64,000 nt of DNA from NCBI RefSeq assembly GCF_001540865.1, contig NC_033621.1:10122832-10186831 (forward strand). Reading direction: 5' to 3'. Origin of the DNA: Ananas comosus. Lineage: Eukaryota; Streptophyta; Magnoliopsida; Poales; Bromeliaceae. The position numbers and the translations under genes are program-made. The notes under the pieces were generated by a model. The model had not been told where the DNA came from. It did not search any database and saw only the letters and a program-made list of their open reading frames with translations. Each line of letters starts with the position of its first letter. Within the stretch, counting starts at the first letter, position 1. This document shows, in pieces, positions 12,730 through 25,019 of this stretch.

Positions 12730-14817
12730 TTGTCACAGGGCAAGGAGTTGGACCTATTTTAGCCAATAATAAATAGGCAACAAGCCCCCGCAATACTCTA
12801 TTAATGCTACTTGCAAGAATCAAATCTGTGCCACTGGCTCTGATATCGCTTGTGAATCATAAGCACTAACCACAATTTCGAAAGCACGTGTGACAGGAAG
12901 GACACATCCATCGCACTTAAGAGCTCAACTATAGCGCTTACGAATTTCGACCTGACTTAATCCATCTGAATGCTAGATCTATTATTAGGTCTTTTGCCGC
13001 TAGATCTATTATGGACCACAACCTCACACAATTTATTGGGCCCATCCAACTCAAATTTCTAATCTTCTAGGCCTGTTGTTACGGTGCAGAAAGTTGAATC
13101 TATTTTAGACAATAATAAGTACGTAACCAACAACAGAACAGAGACTGGTGGGTCCCTACTAGAATTATTTAGCATGTGGTACAGGCACTTATTGACATGC
13201 CTAGCTAATTTAATAGCTGGTCCCCATCTAAATGGTTTGGGGCCAAATCATGTGCCTTTCAAACAACAGGAGAAGTAAAAAATGGGTTATTATTGAATTG
13301 ATTAATTAAAACCTAATCCATCAGTTTAATTATTTTCTTAATTCTAGAATATTATGTCGAAATGAGTCATAAGTTGTTACCACAAACTTCTTATTTAATA
13401 GATCTCCTTCTACAAAACTAGAACCAGTATATGAAATATTCCTTTCAAACCAAGATTTATTGATCTATATATATTTTTAGGTAGAAGAAATGTACGGAAA
13501 TTAGCCACCCTCAACTATTAGCAATTCTGTAAAAGAGCCCTCAACTATTTTTTTGATATAGAAATTCCTCAACTTCTATTTTTTATTTGAATTTTTATAC
13601 TTAGTTAATAAAAGATTTTGTCAAATCTAATGATTTTTTTAGTTATTAACCATTAGCTGGTCTAGTTTTATTTATTAAAAAGTGAATTTAATGACTCAAA
13701 TATGCATATTAATTATGCTTACTTTTAATAAACTTGAAAAAATTCTAATATTTTGACTAAATTATTTAATTTTAAAAAATAAAGGCTAAGAACATTTCAA
13801 TAAAAGAAAATAAAATTGAGGGGGCAATTCCAAGATGGCTTATAATTGAGGGCTCTACGCTAATTTTTATGATAATTTCGAGACCTAAAATGTATTCTTC
13901 AAGCCTGAAATTACAAGTGATTAAAATTAATGACTAAAGTGCCGCACGTCTCACAGTTCGAGTCAGAAATTATAATTAATTAAAATTAAGGACTAAAGTA
14001 TCGCGCACCTCATAGTTTGAGGATCAGAAATGTTAATTAGCTGAACTTTTTTTTTTATAGGGGCAATTGCTTATTTATTCCTAAAAAATTTCAAACTTTT
14101 CTATTTACTCCTCTTAATTAATATAAAAAATATTCTTTTAACGTTTTAAGCTATTTTAAATATGCCTTACAGTTAGATTCTACAAGTAAACTAATAGAAA
14201 CAGTCATTATTTTTATAAAATTACTATTTTGACCATTCAAATATATCCTTATATCGTCACCAACTTTTCTTATGTGCCCTTAGGTACTGTAATTTTTTGT
14301 CAACTCTGATAGAAATTTAATCCGAATTTAATGTAATAATATAATTTAATAGGTACTAATAGTAAAATTATTTTTAAATAACGGAGATATATGTGGTATA
14401 TATATTTAAAATAAACATATATATAGAAATACATAAAATATTTTAAAAATTTTTAGACGTATAAAGATTGTACCTTTTTTAAAGTAATTTTTTGAATGTC
14501 GGAATTAAATACTCCTTTCAAACAGGAGATTAATCATATCTACATTTTTATTTGACAAAAAAACAAAAAACACAACCGTAGAAAATTCATTGGTGGAAGA
14601 GTCATCCCAACATGCGACGACACATGTTGCGACTTTTTTTTTTTTTTTTCCACATGATGTGATGACTCAACTTTTTGTCCCTTTTTTTAAAAAAAAGTAA
14701 TCCAACCTTATCTCGAATTATTTTAGATCCAAAGCCGCTGAAGCCGGCCGGCCTTTTCATAGTATTAAAAAGAAAAAACCAAGAGCTGTCAGACTAAAAT
14801 ATAGAATAGTTTGCTTT

Positions 14818-15363
14818 CGGCCGTATTCAGATAATTTGGATTTGATAAAAATTCGGTACAGATATAATAAATATAAAATTTATTTTTAATTTTTAAATTT
14901 GTTGAAAAATTTGGCTTAAAAAACGGATTCGATAATTATTCGGATATGTGATTTGTATGAAAATTGTACGTTCATCAATTAAAAATTCGGAATAAAAAAT
15001 TCGCCTATTAAATTTGAATTTTTTTTCTAGATTTATACTACTATCGTAAACAGTTATAATTCTTAAAAATAAAAAGCTATAAAATAAAGTAGATTAATCC
15101 ATTAATAATTGTAAAATATATATATAAATATTTTTTTTGGGAGGCGAATGAAGAGAGAACTCATATTTAAATATAAAATATAAGATAATCTATATTTAAA
15201 CATAAAAATTATAAGTTTTTTATTCAGATTTTTAATAATTCGCGAATTATTCGGCTGGCCCAAAAATTCGCGAATAATTTTCTTTCTTTGGAAAAAATTC
15301 GTAGACAAACCGTTTAATTCGGATCTTCAATAATTCGCGAATAATTCACAAATTAAATAACAA
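14818..15363. mobile_element. AT-rich insertion, possible hAT MITE
   Basis: Present in U1 and absent from U2: U2 reads straight through 'ttgcttttagctacc', whereas U1 has 'ttgcttt' then about 545 bp then 'aagcttttagctacc'. The interior carries repeated 'cgcgaataatt' / 'aattattcgcg' motifs. The partly repeated 'gcttt' at the edges could be a degraded TSD. The assignment to hAT is inferred. Confidence 0.5.
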
Positions 15364-15444
15364 AGCTTTTAGCTACCATATTATCATGTCAGGTGTTAAT
15401 CTGTCTCTCGATTGGAGCTAAAATGTAGCACGTACTGGTATATT

Positions 15445-15986
15445 TGCGACGCCCCACTTCTAAGGGGTTATCTATTTTAGGATCCTAACAAATTTAACTC
15501 TTTTAATCTCTTGGTCCTAACCACCACCCAAAATACTATAATCGGGTTAAAAGTTTTTAGCCCTATTATATTCTATATATAAGATTATTTGGGGTCTTAC
15601 ACTCTCCCACCTTTTAAGCCTTAACGTTCCTGTCAGGTTCAAACTCACAAGTATTAGACGATATAAAACTCGTCTCGTTAGTCTTAACCGACCTTGTGGG
15701 GAAGCCGCACTCTGCCTACAGCAATCGTCAGCATAAGAGTCTCGCTCTCTCTGCTGTTTAATCTGGCTCAATTGAGATTCATTTTACACTTTCGGATAGT
15801 AATTTTCTTTGATACCAACTGTGACGTCCCACTTCCCAGAGGATTACTTATCATAGCACTACTCTAGTCCTAGCACGTTTAATTTTCTTACTCTCTTGGA
15901 TCTATCTGCCTCCCAAAATGCTCTAGTCGGGTTAAGAGTTTTTAACCCTATTATATCTTATATATAGGACTATCTGGTGTCTCATA
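15445..15986 (-). mobile_element. TRIM-like miniature LTR element in U1
   Basis: Two related ~160-bp direct repeats (15445-15601, starting TGCGACGCCCCAC; 15820-15986, starting TGTGACGTCCCAC) flank about 218 bp. Read on the minus strand, a primer-binding-like TTGGTATCAAAG lies just inside the right repeat (about 15808-15819), which fits a tRNA-Met-primed element in reverse orientation. No gag or pol, hence a terminal-repeat retrotransposon in miniature. The orthologous copy is in U2 (28559-29490). Confidence 0.6.
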
Positions 15987-16828
15987 ATTTTTATGTCGTA
16001 CATCTTTGCTTCCCGGTTAGAGCTTTCACCCACCACGCCGTAGGGCGTTGGAAGCTCAGATATAGCAATCGACGAAATAGATATGTAGTATCAATTTTGT
16101 CCAACTTCTAATTAACCCAGCTTCTCCCGTGATAAAAGTTCTACTAAAAATGGCCATGTTTGTTAACACGGTGAGTAAAAATACTAGTTTTATATTATGA
16201 AAGTCCTAAAGAATTTTAAAAAAAAATTGTTATTTATAGGATTGTACATCTAACACACTTAGATTCAAAGGTTCACCAAACTTTTTTGAGATTTTACTAA
16301 AAGTAAATAAATATATTATAAGACAAGTGATTAGATCCACCACAAAAAGGATGGATGTAAACTTTACACCTATGTTATAGTTGTACCGATAGTATTATTC
16401 AAAATTTTAGAATAGTGCTTTTAGTCATTGTAATACAAAACGTACTACAATAGAATTAGATTATAGGGACACATTTTTAAGACACATTTATGTAAGTGTC
16501 CCATCTATTCCAGAACTTTTTCAAAAATCTATTAAGGCCTAAATATAAAGCTCAATTCAATAAAAAATAAAAAAATTTTCTACTCAATCAACCCCACCCA
16601 GCCCACTTGGCTAGATTAAAAAAAAAAAAAAAAAAAAAATTGATCACCATCTCCTCTTTTCCTCTTCTGCCGCCTCAGCCGACGAGGTAGGGTTCCGGCG
16701 GCTAGAGTTCGGTCGCGAGGATCTTGCAAGGTACGTAGAGGGCTACGGTCATCACGTGTCCCTCCGCCATAGGTCGCTAGAGGACTGGACGCCAAACATT
16801 AATGCAGCCCCACATATAGCGACCCCAC

Positions 16829-17556
16829 TGTTACACCTGTCAAGTAGTAAAGGAGGATTAGGAGCAGTAGTAGGAGGTTTAGCTAGAATAATGAGAGGAG
16901 AGGAGGCTTAGCTTTTCTCTGCTTCAGGTCTCCGGTTGGGGGAAGCGTCGGCCGTTAGCTTGGGAGTGTGGAGAGCGTCGGTGGGGTGAAGGTCGCCGGT
17001 GGAGGAGAAAAGGGGTGAGAGAAGCGGGGAGCGAAGAGGTTGATCCGAGCAAGCCGACAAAGGACTTAGAGCGTTTGACGAGTCGACTCAAGTTCCAGAC
17101 GGTTCTGGCGGATTCGGGCGTATGGCGGATTCGGGCACAAGGATGGGAGCGACTGATCCAATATGTCTTGGGAGCGGGCCGAGGAATAAGCCCATGTGGG
17201 AATTTGGGCAGCAGATAGTAGGTTTAGGGAGTTCAATTAGAATTAGGGTTTGCTTTAGGTGAATAAAAAGGGCAGCGTGTAACAGAAGGTTTTTTTGATG
17301 CGAATTAATGAAATTTTCTTCTTCCTCATCAACTCCTAATTTCTCTTAATCTTTCTTCTTCTTCTTAATTTCCCCATCCATCTCCTTCCCTCTGTCTTCC
17401 CCCCTCTATTCTCTCTTCATCTTCTTTATCGGAATAGCTCAATTCTGATCTGATTAATCCGAGTCAGGCAGTTACGGGAACCATCATCCTCGACGCCGTC
17501 CTTCGTCTCAGCGAGATTTCATCATCGACGGGTTGCGCCGAGTCAGGTATGTAACA
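16829..17556 (+). repeat. 5' LTR of gypsy element
   Basis: Begins TGTTACACCTGTCAAG and ends AGTCAGGTATGTAACA. It matches 25020-25747 base for base in length. Short frames inside (such as 17015-17218) also recur in the 3' LTR and are not genes. Confidence 0.95.
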
Positions 17557-17558
17557 AT

Positions 17559-17570
17559 TGGTATCAGAGC
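17559..17570 (+). other. Primer-binding site (initiator tRNA-Met)
   Basis: TGGTATCAGAGC, two bases after the 5' LTR, is complementary to the 3' end of plant initiator tRNA-Met. This is the standard start of minus-strand DNA synthesis in gypsy elements. Confidence 0.92.
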
Positions 17571-17828
17571 GGTACGATCTCAGGGCGTTGTGTGGTGAAT
17601 TCGCTTCCTAACTCCAATCAAGTATTGTCGAGTTTAATAGCGAGGGGATTTCTGCGCTGCCAAATCTGATACGAGATCGGGTTTGGACAAAAGAAACCAC
17701 CACAGTAACATCCCTGAACTGTATCACGCTCTGACCGCTTTTAATCATCCTCGGATATTAGCAAGATTGGGGGCAAACGAGGCAACAAGTTTCGATTTAA
17801 CCCAAAAGAATATCTGGATGAGATAGAG

Positions 17829-18960
17829 ATGGCTGAGGGGACTAGGTTGAGAGACCTGAGTGATCATATACGTACGCTAGAAGAGCAGTTCCAAAAATTG
17901 GGAGCTGAGCATCAAGCCGAGATTGAGGTAATCAACCATCAGATTGCCGAAGTCAAGGAGTCCGGGCAGAGGCAATATGAAGCGATACAGGTCGAGGCAA
18001 ATAAAAGGCACGAGGAGCTGCTCAAGCTGTTCGCAGCTCAGCCACCTCCACTCAAGAACCAGGCACCGGTAAGCCCACTGGAAGGGAAGCCTCCACATGC
18101 GGCAACCCTGGGATCAGTAGAACACCATTAATTACCAGAGCAGATAAAGGCAAAGGGATTCTACCAACGCCACCAAGACAAACAGAGGAGGAAGAGAGTC
18201 AGAGCTCACCATGGGTCAACAAGCATAATCATTATCAGTTACCTTACTCGAAGCTGGATTTCCCCTTTTTTAACGGAGACGACCCTCGAAGTTGGATCGA
18301 GAATTGCGAGCAATATTTTGAATTATATCAAATACCCCAGCATCAGTGGTTAAGTGTGGCAACCCTACACTTGATCGGCAAGGCAAGGACATGGAAACAA
18401 GGGTATTTTATCAACAAACAACTCGTTTCTTGGGACGAGTTCACTAAGGCCATATGTAGAAAATTTTCGCAAGCGGGCGAGAGGTATTTAATTCGAGAAT
18501 TTAGTAACTTGAAGCATACGGGGACTTGTGAAAAGTACCAAGAAAGGTTCGAGGAGTTGAGGTTCCAACTGCTCCATTACAATCCTCATTTATCGGAAGA
18601 ATATTTTATTGCTTGCTATATTAATGGACTGAAGAAGAGTTAGTTCCGTTTCTCGACATTGCTCACCCGAACACACTAGAGGAAGCATATGAGCAACCGC
18701 AGTTACATGAGAAGGCCATTGCTGTGATCAATCGGAAGAATAGATATATTCCCAAGACCTATCAATCCAACTCGCTGTATAAGAGTTCGGAGGGGAGCAA
18801 GTAGCCAACCCAAAGTCAGAACAAGACTCCGGTAAATCCCTATCCGATCAACAAATAATTAATTGAACAACGTCGAGCCGCTGGGTTATGCTTTCGGTGC
18901 GGCGACAAATACCATCCGGGACACGTGTGTTCCAACAAATCGTTAAACATCCTACAAGCT
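17829..18960 (+). pseudogene. gag of gypsy element (degenerate)
   Basis: Nucleocapsid/capsid precursor. The first frame starts at ATG 17829 with a Glu/Gln-rich coiled-coil-like stretch and is lost at a frameshift near 18120 (stop at 18129). A second frame (about 18136-18640) holds the capsid-like retrotransposon-gag region, with SWDEFTKAICRKF and FEELRFQL motifs. It stops at 18641. The last part carries in-frame stops at 18802 (TAG) and 18856 (TAA), then a CCHC zinc knuckle, C-X2-C-X4-H-X4-C, at 18889-18930. The breaks rule out a functional Gag. Confidence 0.85.
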
Positions 18961-19119
18961 ACTAACAATATTATGGAGGTTTATGATGAAGAATGTTTAC
19001 AAACAGGACAAAGCGAAGGGGCAGCCAATGGAAGAGAAGGCAAGGAAACTGAAATCATACCTGGGGAAGAGGAGCAGCAGGAAATAGAGGTATCAGTGCG
19101 TGCCTTAAGTGGAGAAATA

Positions 19120-22080
19120 CCCCAAGAGACCATTAAGATAAGGGGTGAAACCAACAATCGGACTCTTACCATCTTGATAGACACAGGAAGCACTCACAGT
19201 TTCATCGACCTGCTAGCAGCCCAGTGTAACGCACTGGACCTTGCAAATTGTAGGGTTCGAGTGATTGAGTGTATTCTGAACTTTTCCAGACTTTCTGGTA
19301 GGTCGTTGACTGTGTTCCGACCTATGGTTCGAGTCCCGAGAATTGTGGTTTAAAACCTTGCATCAAAATCTAAAAAGTTGGATTTTTGGTCAGCTCTCGG
19401 ATAGCCTTCAGCAGGCCGTGTACCGGTACGGGTTCGCTTGCTGTACCGGTACGGGTTCGCTTGCTGTACCGGTACGAGGTTGATGGCTGTACCGGTACGG
19501 GCCCGCGTACCGGTAAACAGGCAGTTTTTCGGCCAAACCCGAGGCTCGGGTTTGCGTTTTCGTGGGTTGTGTACCGGTACACAAACCGGTGTACCGGTAC
19601 GTAGTGCAGTTTGGGGCTGTTTCGTGGAGGGGTGTTTTTGCAATTGTTACAACACCTTTATATACCACCCCAGCCCCCTTGGCTGCTCTCCTTGAGCTCC
19701 AAACAGAGAGAAACAAGGTGAGTCTTCCCCTCTTGGTTTGATCTCCATTTTTTGGTGATTTTTATGGGTTTTGATCTTTTTCCCTTCTCTCCTTCTTGCT
19801 TTTGTGGGTTTTTTCACCATTGGAGAAGCTTGGGATCTTGGTTGGAGCTTGTTTGGAGATCAACCTTCAACCCTAGAGGACTTGGAGCTTGGTTTTGAGC
19901 ATCTTGTGAGGTTAGTAAACTTAATCTCCCATTTGGATTAAGTTTTGAAGGTTTCTTTTGAATGAAACCCTAGATTTTGGATTCTAGGGCTAGAATTGGG
20001 GATTTTTGATTTGTAGCTTCTAGAACCAAATTGATTGGTTTAGAACTTTGATTTAGGTTGGATTTGAAGGAATCTAACTCCCTTTTGGAGTTCGTGGGGG
20101 ATTCCTTAGCGTTCGGTGAGTTTTCTCCAACCTAGCTAGAGAAGCTTAATGTTTGAGCTTAGCTTTGTTCGTAAGCCTTGTTTGACACTTGTTCCTACAT
20201 CCCTAGGGTACTAGGAGACTAGAAGACACCCTCGTTGGAGCAAACGAGGAGTTCCGTTGTCAACTGTGGGTTTGGCTTCTTTGACATAGGGGGAAAATGC
20301 CCCCTACGTGGTTAAACGTTTTCGTATACCATAAATGCATGCATATTTATGTTGAGTAGAATTATTATGAATTTTTGGATGCTTAAAACGCCACCATTAT
20401 GTGTAATGAAAATTTCACTCTATGTAGTAGAGCCATGTGAATGACATACATGCATGAGCTATGTAATCTGTAATTGCAACTTGGAAATATGTCTCTTATG
20501 TGGGGAAATGACTAGAATCATGCAATCTTAAGCATAATTGCCATGTTATGACTTAGTGAGCAAAAGTGTCATAAAGGGGAACTTGAACTAGAAAACGGTT
20601 GAAACTGCAACTTAGAGACATAATGTTAAGCCATTGTACATCTGCTATATACTCCATGTAGAGACATGATGACATAGAGATAGACCTTTGGGACATTCGA
20701 TACATTCCATGTTATTAGACATGAGAACTGGGTACTTGTGACAGGACATATGACTACTTGCTATTGTGCTCATTCGCACATGCTTGTGAGGGTCGCTCCC
20801 TACAAGTCGGCACTCCGGAGATGACCATCGCGATTTATATTCGCCGTGCGGGATTCGGCGCCAAAGTGGATTGCCGTGAGCCAGGCTCATTCCTAGGGTG
20901 GGGATGATGACTACCACGGGGCCACTAGGCTCGGCATCGGCCAGACAGCCTACGGGTGGGTCTCAGGGCCATAGACAGTCTTCGGGTGGGTCTCTTCGGA
21001 TTTGACTTTGAGTATCCACTATGACATGTGGACAGATGATGACTTAGTATATTGACTGGACATCGACTAGAATAGTAAACAACGACATCTTTACTAATTG
21101 CATTGAGGACATCGCATTGGTTGCATACCTATGGGTATTCATGTATACACATCCATGTACATTTATGTTATAGTTGCTTACTATTATGCCTATCATGCTA
21201 AGTAGAGACATCTGGTTATAGTAAGTTATACTTTTACTTACCTTTCGCTTTATTGCTTTTATAGCTACTTACCACTTTCTTTGTAGCTTTGGGCCTTGTG
21301 GTGCATTCACTGAAGTCAGTAATTGCCCACTGGGAACTATTTTTAATAGTTCTCACGCCTTCTTTTTTGTGGTTTCTTTCAGAGCCTTCTGCACCGGCGG
21401 AGGCACGGGATCGCGGCAAGGGGATCGCATAACTAGCTAGCGAGGAGCGGTTCTTTGCCTAGATGGTTTGCTTTTTCTTTTTGTAGTTGAGAGAGTGAGA
21501 GATTTTGTATCCATGTATAGAGACCACCTATGTATCTACTTTTAGCACTTGTATTTGGAATTTTCTTTGTATTACTTTATGCTTTTATTAGTGGATTCCA
21601 GCTTTATGCTCTTTTCTCTATTGTAGAACTTAGTATTATATCATGCTCTGATACTCCTAGTTGTCTTTTATTACCGCTTTATTTATTGTTGTTTTTAGAC
21701 GCCTTATATGTTTTAGACGTATGGCGGGTCTGGGCACGCGCTGGGCGGGCTTCCGCTGGGTCCCGGGGCGTGACACCCAGGAGGTAGGAGCACGGATGGA
21801 AGTAGCTCTACCCCTGATAGTGACAGTAGCAAACGGGCACAAGGTTTTGAGCAAATTAAGATGCCCTGGATTCACTTGGACTATGCAGGGACAAACTTTT
21901 CGAACGGACTTGAGAGTGATCAGGATCGAAGGCTCTAACATGGTACTTGGAATTGATTGGTTAAAGTCTTATGGAGTGGTGACTTTCGATTTCGTATCCA
22001 ACTCGGTGGCGATCAGTAAAGATGGACAGAAGTTAGAGCTAAAGGGGATTGCGGAAGGGGCTAGATTAAGTCTAATATCT
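19120..22080 (+). pseudogene. Retroviral-type aspartic protease, split by solo LTR
   Basis: The catalytic DTGS motif is at 19180-19191, followed by THSFID. The coding sequence is interrupted after 19224 by a solo LTR and resumes in the same frame at 21781, running to the VLGIDWL motif (about 21948-21968). Removing the insert and one TSD copy restores an in-frame protease, so the insertion is secondary. In a living element this enzyme cleaves the Gag-Pol polyprotein. Confidence 0.88.
19225..21775 (+). mobile_element. Solo LTR inside protease gene, TSD CCCAG
   Basis: Starts TGTAACGCACTGG and ends CCGGGGCGTGACA. It is flanked by CCCAG at 19220-19224 and 21776-21780. 2551 bp, no internal region. 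It contains an array of seven TACCGGTA palindromes (19422-19602). Near its end it shares 'cagagccttc', a 'gatcgcggcaaggggatcgc' block and a 'ggcgggtctg' block with the 3918 and 44094 LTRs. Reading frames overlapping it (e.g. 19386-19716 on both strands, 21530-21787) are LTR sequence, not genes. Confidence 0.92.
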
Positions 22081-23110
22081 GCAGCTCAGTGGAGGCAAGA
22101 AGCAGAGAAAGGAGAATGTTATCTCCGCAGGCACCAATCAACACCAAAAGATAATGAACAGGATGCTGACCTACTTCCGGAGATCCAAAGGGTGCTGGAT
22201 AAATTTCAGGATGTGTTCGAGGAGCCAAGGGAGTTACCTCCAATCCGCATTCAAGACCATAAAATTCCTCTACAGTCTAACACAGCTCCGATTAACGTTA
22301 GGCCCTATCGGTACTCGCATGATCAAAAAGAGGAGATCGAAAAACAAATAAAGGAGTTATTGAGCCACAAGATTATTCAGCGGAGCAATAGTCCTTTCGC
22401 CTCACCCGCTTTATTGGTTAAGAAAAAAGATGGGAGTTGGAGAATGTGTATAGATTATCGCCAGCTTAACAAATGCACGGTGAAGGACAAATTCCTTATA
22501 CCAATTATAGATGACTTGCTTGATGAATTGGGCGGATCGAAGTATTTTTCCAAGATAGATCTCAGATCGGCATATCATCAGATCCGGATGAATCCGGGGG
22601 ACATTCATAAAACGGCATTCCGGACGCATCAAGGGCATTATGAGTTTCGAGTCATGCCGTCCGGCCTAACGAACGCACCCGCGACGTTTCAAGCCGTAAT
22701 GAACTATACCTTCGAGTCATACTTGAGGAAATTCATCCTGGTTTTCTTTGATGACATTCTAATCTACAGTAAGAACATTGAGGATCATGAACAACATCTG
22801 CGCATCGCTTTGGAAGAATTGAGAAAGAATAAATTTTACGCCAAACGAAGTAAGTGCTATTTTGGGCAGAACCAGGTGGAGTATTTAAGTCACATAATAT
22901 CTGACGAAGGGGTAGCCACCGATCCATCCAAAATTGAAGCGATGATTAATTGGCCGGTACCAAAATCTATGAAGGAATTGCGTGGATTCTTTGGACTTAC
23001 CGGATATTATCGAAAATGCATAAAGGGATATGGAAAGATTACCAAGCCTTTGACTGAGTTGTTGAGAAAGGATCAGTTCGACTAGAAGGAAGAAGCACAA
23101 GTAGCTTTTG
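22081..23110 (+). pseudogene. Reverse transcriptase (gypsy pol)
   Basis: Ty3/gypsy RT. Conserved blocks in order: SWRMCIDYRQLNK (22435-22473), YFSKIDLRSAYHQIR (about 22542-22588), FRVMPSGLTNAPATFQ (about 22646-22693) and the catalytic FFDDILIYS (about 22745-22771). Then a thumb/connection region with LRGFFGLTGYYRK (about 22978-23016). The frame ends in TAG at 23083-23085, where the family has a conserved tryptophan, consistent with a TGG to TAG change. The rest of pol continues in frame beyond the stop. Confidence 0.92.
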
Positions 23111-23525
23111 AAGAATTAAAGTTGGCTATGACAATGGCTCCAGTACTCGCTATGCCTAACTTTGGTGAACCCTTCACGATAGAAGCGGATGCTTGCGGCA
23201 TAGGGATAGGGGCAGTACTGTCCCAAGGAGGAAGACCCATTGCCTATTTGAGCAAGGCTATTAGCGGGAAGCACCTGGGATTATCAACTTACGAAAAAGA
23301 GTTCTTAGCGATACTCATGGCGGTTCAAAAGTGGAAGCATTATTTAGGTACAGGTACATTTGTGATTAAAACAGATCATGAAAGCCTAAAACACCTACTC
23401 GAGCAAAGGATATCCACCCCGATGCAGCAGAAGGGCATGCTTAAGATGATGGGGCTTAATTACACGATTCAGTATAGGAGGGGTAGAGAAAATGCGGCAG
23501 CCGATGCACTATCCAGAAGAGAAGA
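23111..23525 (+). pseudogene. RNase H domain (gypsy pol)
   Basis: Removes the RNA template during reverse transcription. The acidic residues of the family are visible in EADACGIGIGAVLSQ, TYEKEFLAIL and KTDHESLKHLL. It ends with GRENAAADALSRR, the usual boundary before integrase. This domain is itself open; loss of function comes from the upstream stop at 23083. Confidence 0.9.
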
Positions 23526-24657
23526 AGGGGGAGTTGTATTGGCAATCTCAGCGGCAGTACCAACTTGGGTACGACAGGTGGCGGAAAGTTACAAGGGGGA
23601 TCCATATTGTGAGGGGATAATAAAAGAGCTAACGTTGCGGCCAGACACCCCAGGATATTACTCCTATGGCAATGAGTTGCTACGCTACAAAGGGAGGCTC
23701 TATGTTGGGCAGACTGGACCTATACGGAAGAAAGTTTTAGATCAAATGCATAATTCTGCCTTGGGAGGCCACTCCAGAATCCAGAACACCTATAGGAGAG
23801 TTAAGCAACATTTTTTTTGGCAAGGATTAAAAAAGGATGTGGAAGATTGGGTCAAGGGGTGCACTGTTTGTGCTCAGAACAAAGTGGATGGAACACCATA
23901 CAGTGGATTGTTGCAGCCGTTGCCTATTCCTCACCAAATTTGGGAGGACGTAAGTTTGGATTTCATTGAATCATTACCTAAGTCAGAGGGGCGCGATACA
24001 ATAATGGTTGTAGTTGACCGGCTCACCAAATATGCTCATTTCATATCTCTTAAACATCCCTTTTCAGCATCGGATGTTGCTAAGGCCTTTATGGGAACCA
24101 TCTATAAACTGCACGATTGTCCCAAGAGTATCGTTTCCGATAGAGACAAGATATTCGTGAGTCAGTTTTGGAAGAAGCTTTTCCAATCCATAGGAACCAA
24201 ACTGCACATGAGTTCGGCGTATCATCCGGAAACTGACGGGCAAACGGAGAGGGTCAACAGGTGCTTGGAAACCTATTTGAGGTGCTTATGTTTTCAGCAC
24301 CCAAAAAAGTGGCATTCTTGGTTAGCGCTAGCCGAATGGTAGTATAATACAAACTTACACTCGTCATTGGGAATAACCCCATACGAGGCGTTATATGGGC
24401 AACCTCCGCCAAATTACCTGGTGGCCGCTGTGGATACAGCTACCTCGCAGGAGTTTAAAGGGTGGGCTACAGAGAGAAAGAAGCTGACTAGAGAATTAAG
24501 GGATCGATTGCAAATAGCACAGAGCAGGATGAAGCAACAGGCAGACAAGCATAGGGTGGAGAAGGAGTACTCGGTGGGAGATTGGGTTTACCTTAAACTA
24601 CAGCCCTATCGGCAAACCACGGTGGTGATAAGGAAAAATATTAAGCTTTCTTCATGA
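23526..24657 (+). pseudogene. Integrase (gypsy pol)
   Basis: N-terminal HHCC zinc-binding region: GGHSRIQNTYRRV .. HFFWQGL .. CTVCAQNK (about 23740-23880). DDE catalytic core: D in VSLDFIESL, D in SIVSDRDKIF (about 24128-24157) and E in TDGQTERVNR (about 24233-24262). Stops at 24340 (TAG, where the family has a tryptophan) and 24655 (TGA) break the frame. It would insert element cDNA into the host genome. Confidence 0.9.
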
Positions 24658-24990
24658 TTTTTTGGTCCCTTTAAGATACTGGAGCGTATCGGGCCAGTCG
24701 CGTATAGGCTAGAGTTACCAGAAGGGTCAAGGATTGACCCGGTGTTCCATGTTTCTCTGTTGAAGAAGAGTCCCCCATCTTCAATTCAGGCATCTCTGAC
24801 GGCACCATCTATCGGGGAAGAGGATAAGTTGCGGGTCGAACCAGAGGAAATACTTGAGAGGCGGACGGTGACGCGCGGAAACATGGCCGCGACCGAAGTT
24901 TTGGTGAAATGGGCAAATCTTCCAAGGGAGCTCGCAACATGGGAAGATCGTGGGTTCCTCAAAAGCCAATATCCATCTTTTGATCCTTGA
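24658..24990 (+). pseudogene. Integrase C-terminus with chromodomain
   Basis: After the stop at 24655 the frame continues with FGPFKILERIGPVAYRLELP and DPVFHVSLLKK (the GPY/F region). A chromodomain-like end follows (about 24838-24970), with LVKWANLP and ATWED matching the aromatic-cage region of chromodomains. In chromoviruses this domain is thought to direct integration to particular chromatin. The final stop is TGA at 24988. Confidence 0.88.
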
Positions 24991-25006
24991 GGACAAGGAT
25001 CGACTT

Positions 25007-25018
25007 AAGTAGGGGGGA
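25007..25018 (+). other. Polypurine tract
   Basis: AAGTAGGGGGGAT-type purine run immediately before the 3' LTR, the expected plus-strand primer site. Confidence 0.85.
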
Positions 25019-25019
25019 T

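Larger units (their letters stand above)
12830..16442 (+). repeat. Duplicated peroxidase upstream segment U1
   Basis: Aligns colinearly with U2 (27046-30003). Shared strings include 'gaattatttagcatgtg', 'gacatgcctagctaattt' (13195/27401), 'aaatactcctttcaaacagg', 'tagctaccatattatca', the TRIM-like repeat, 'cagatatagc' and 'ggccatgtttgttaacac'. U1 has an extra insertion at 14818-15363 and extra AT-rich DNA near 13490-14060. It continues past the CACTA/gypsy insertion into the orphan promoter at 25860. The 64-codon frame 13084-13278 is not conserved as coding in U2. Confidence 0.85.

Noticed and set aside
12700..12733. TSD for the LTR-like end at 12729
   Set aside because: Right flank TTGTC was not found next to a TG start upstream, so boundaries were left open.
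19265..19275. Solo LTR start at TGTATTCTG (19270)
   Set aside because: The flank TTGAG does not match the right flank. TGTAACGC at 19225 gives a perfect CCCAG TSD and restores the protease frame.
19386..19716. Overlapping frames on both strands rich in Tyr/Arg/Thr-Gly
   Set aside because: They are translations of the TACCGGTA palindrome array in a solo LTR.
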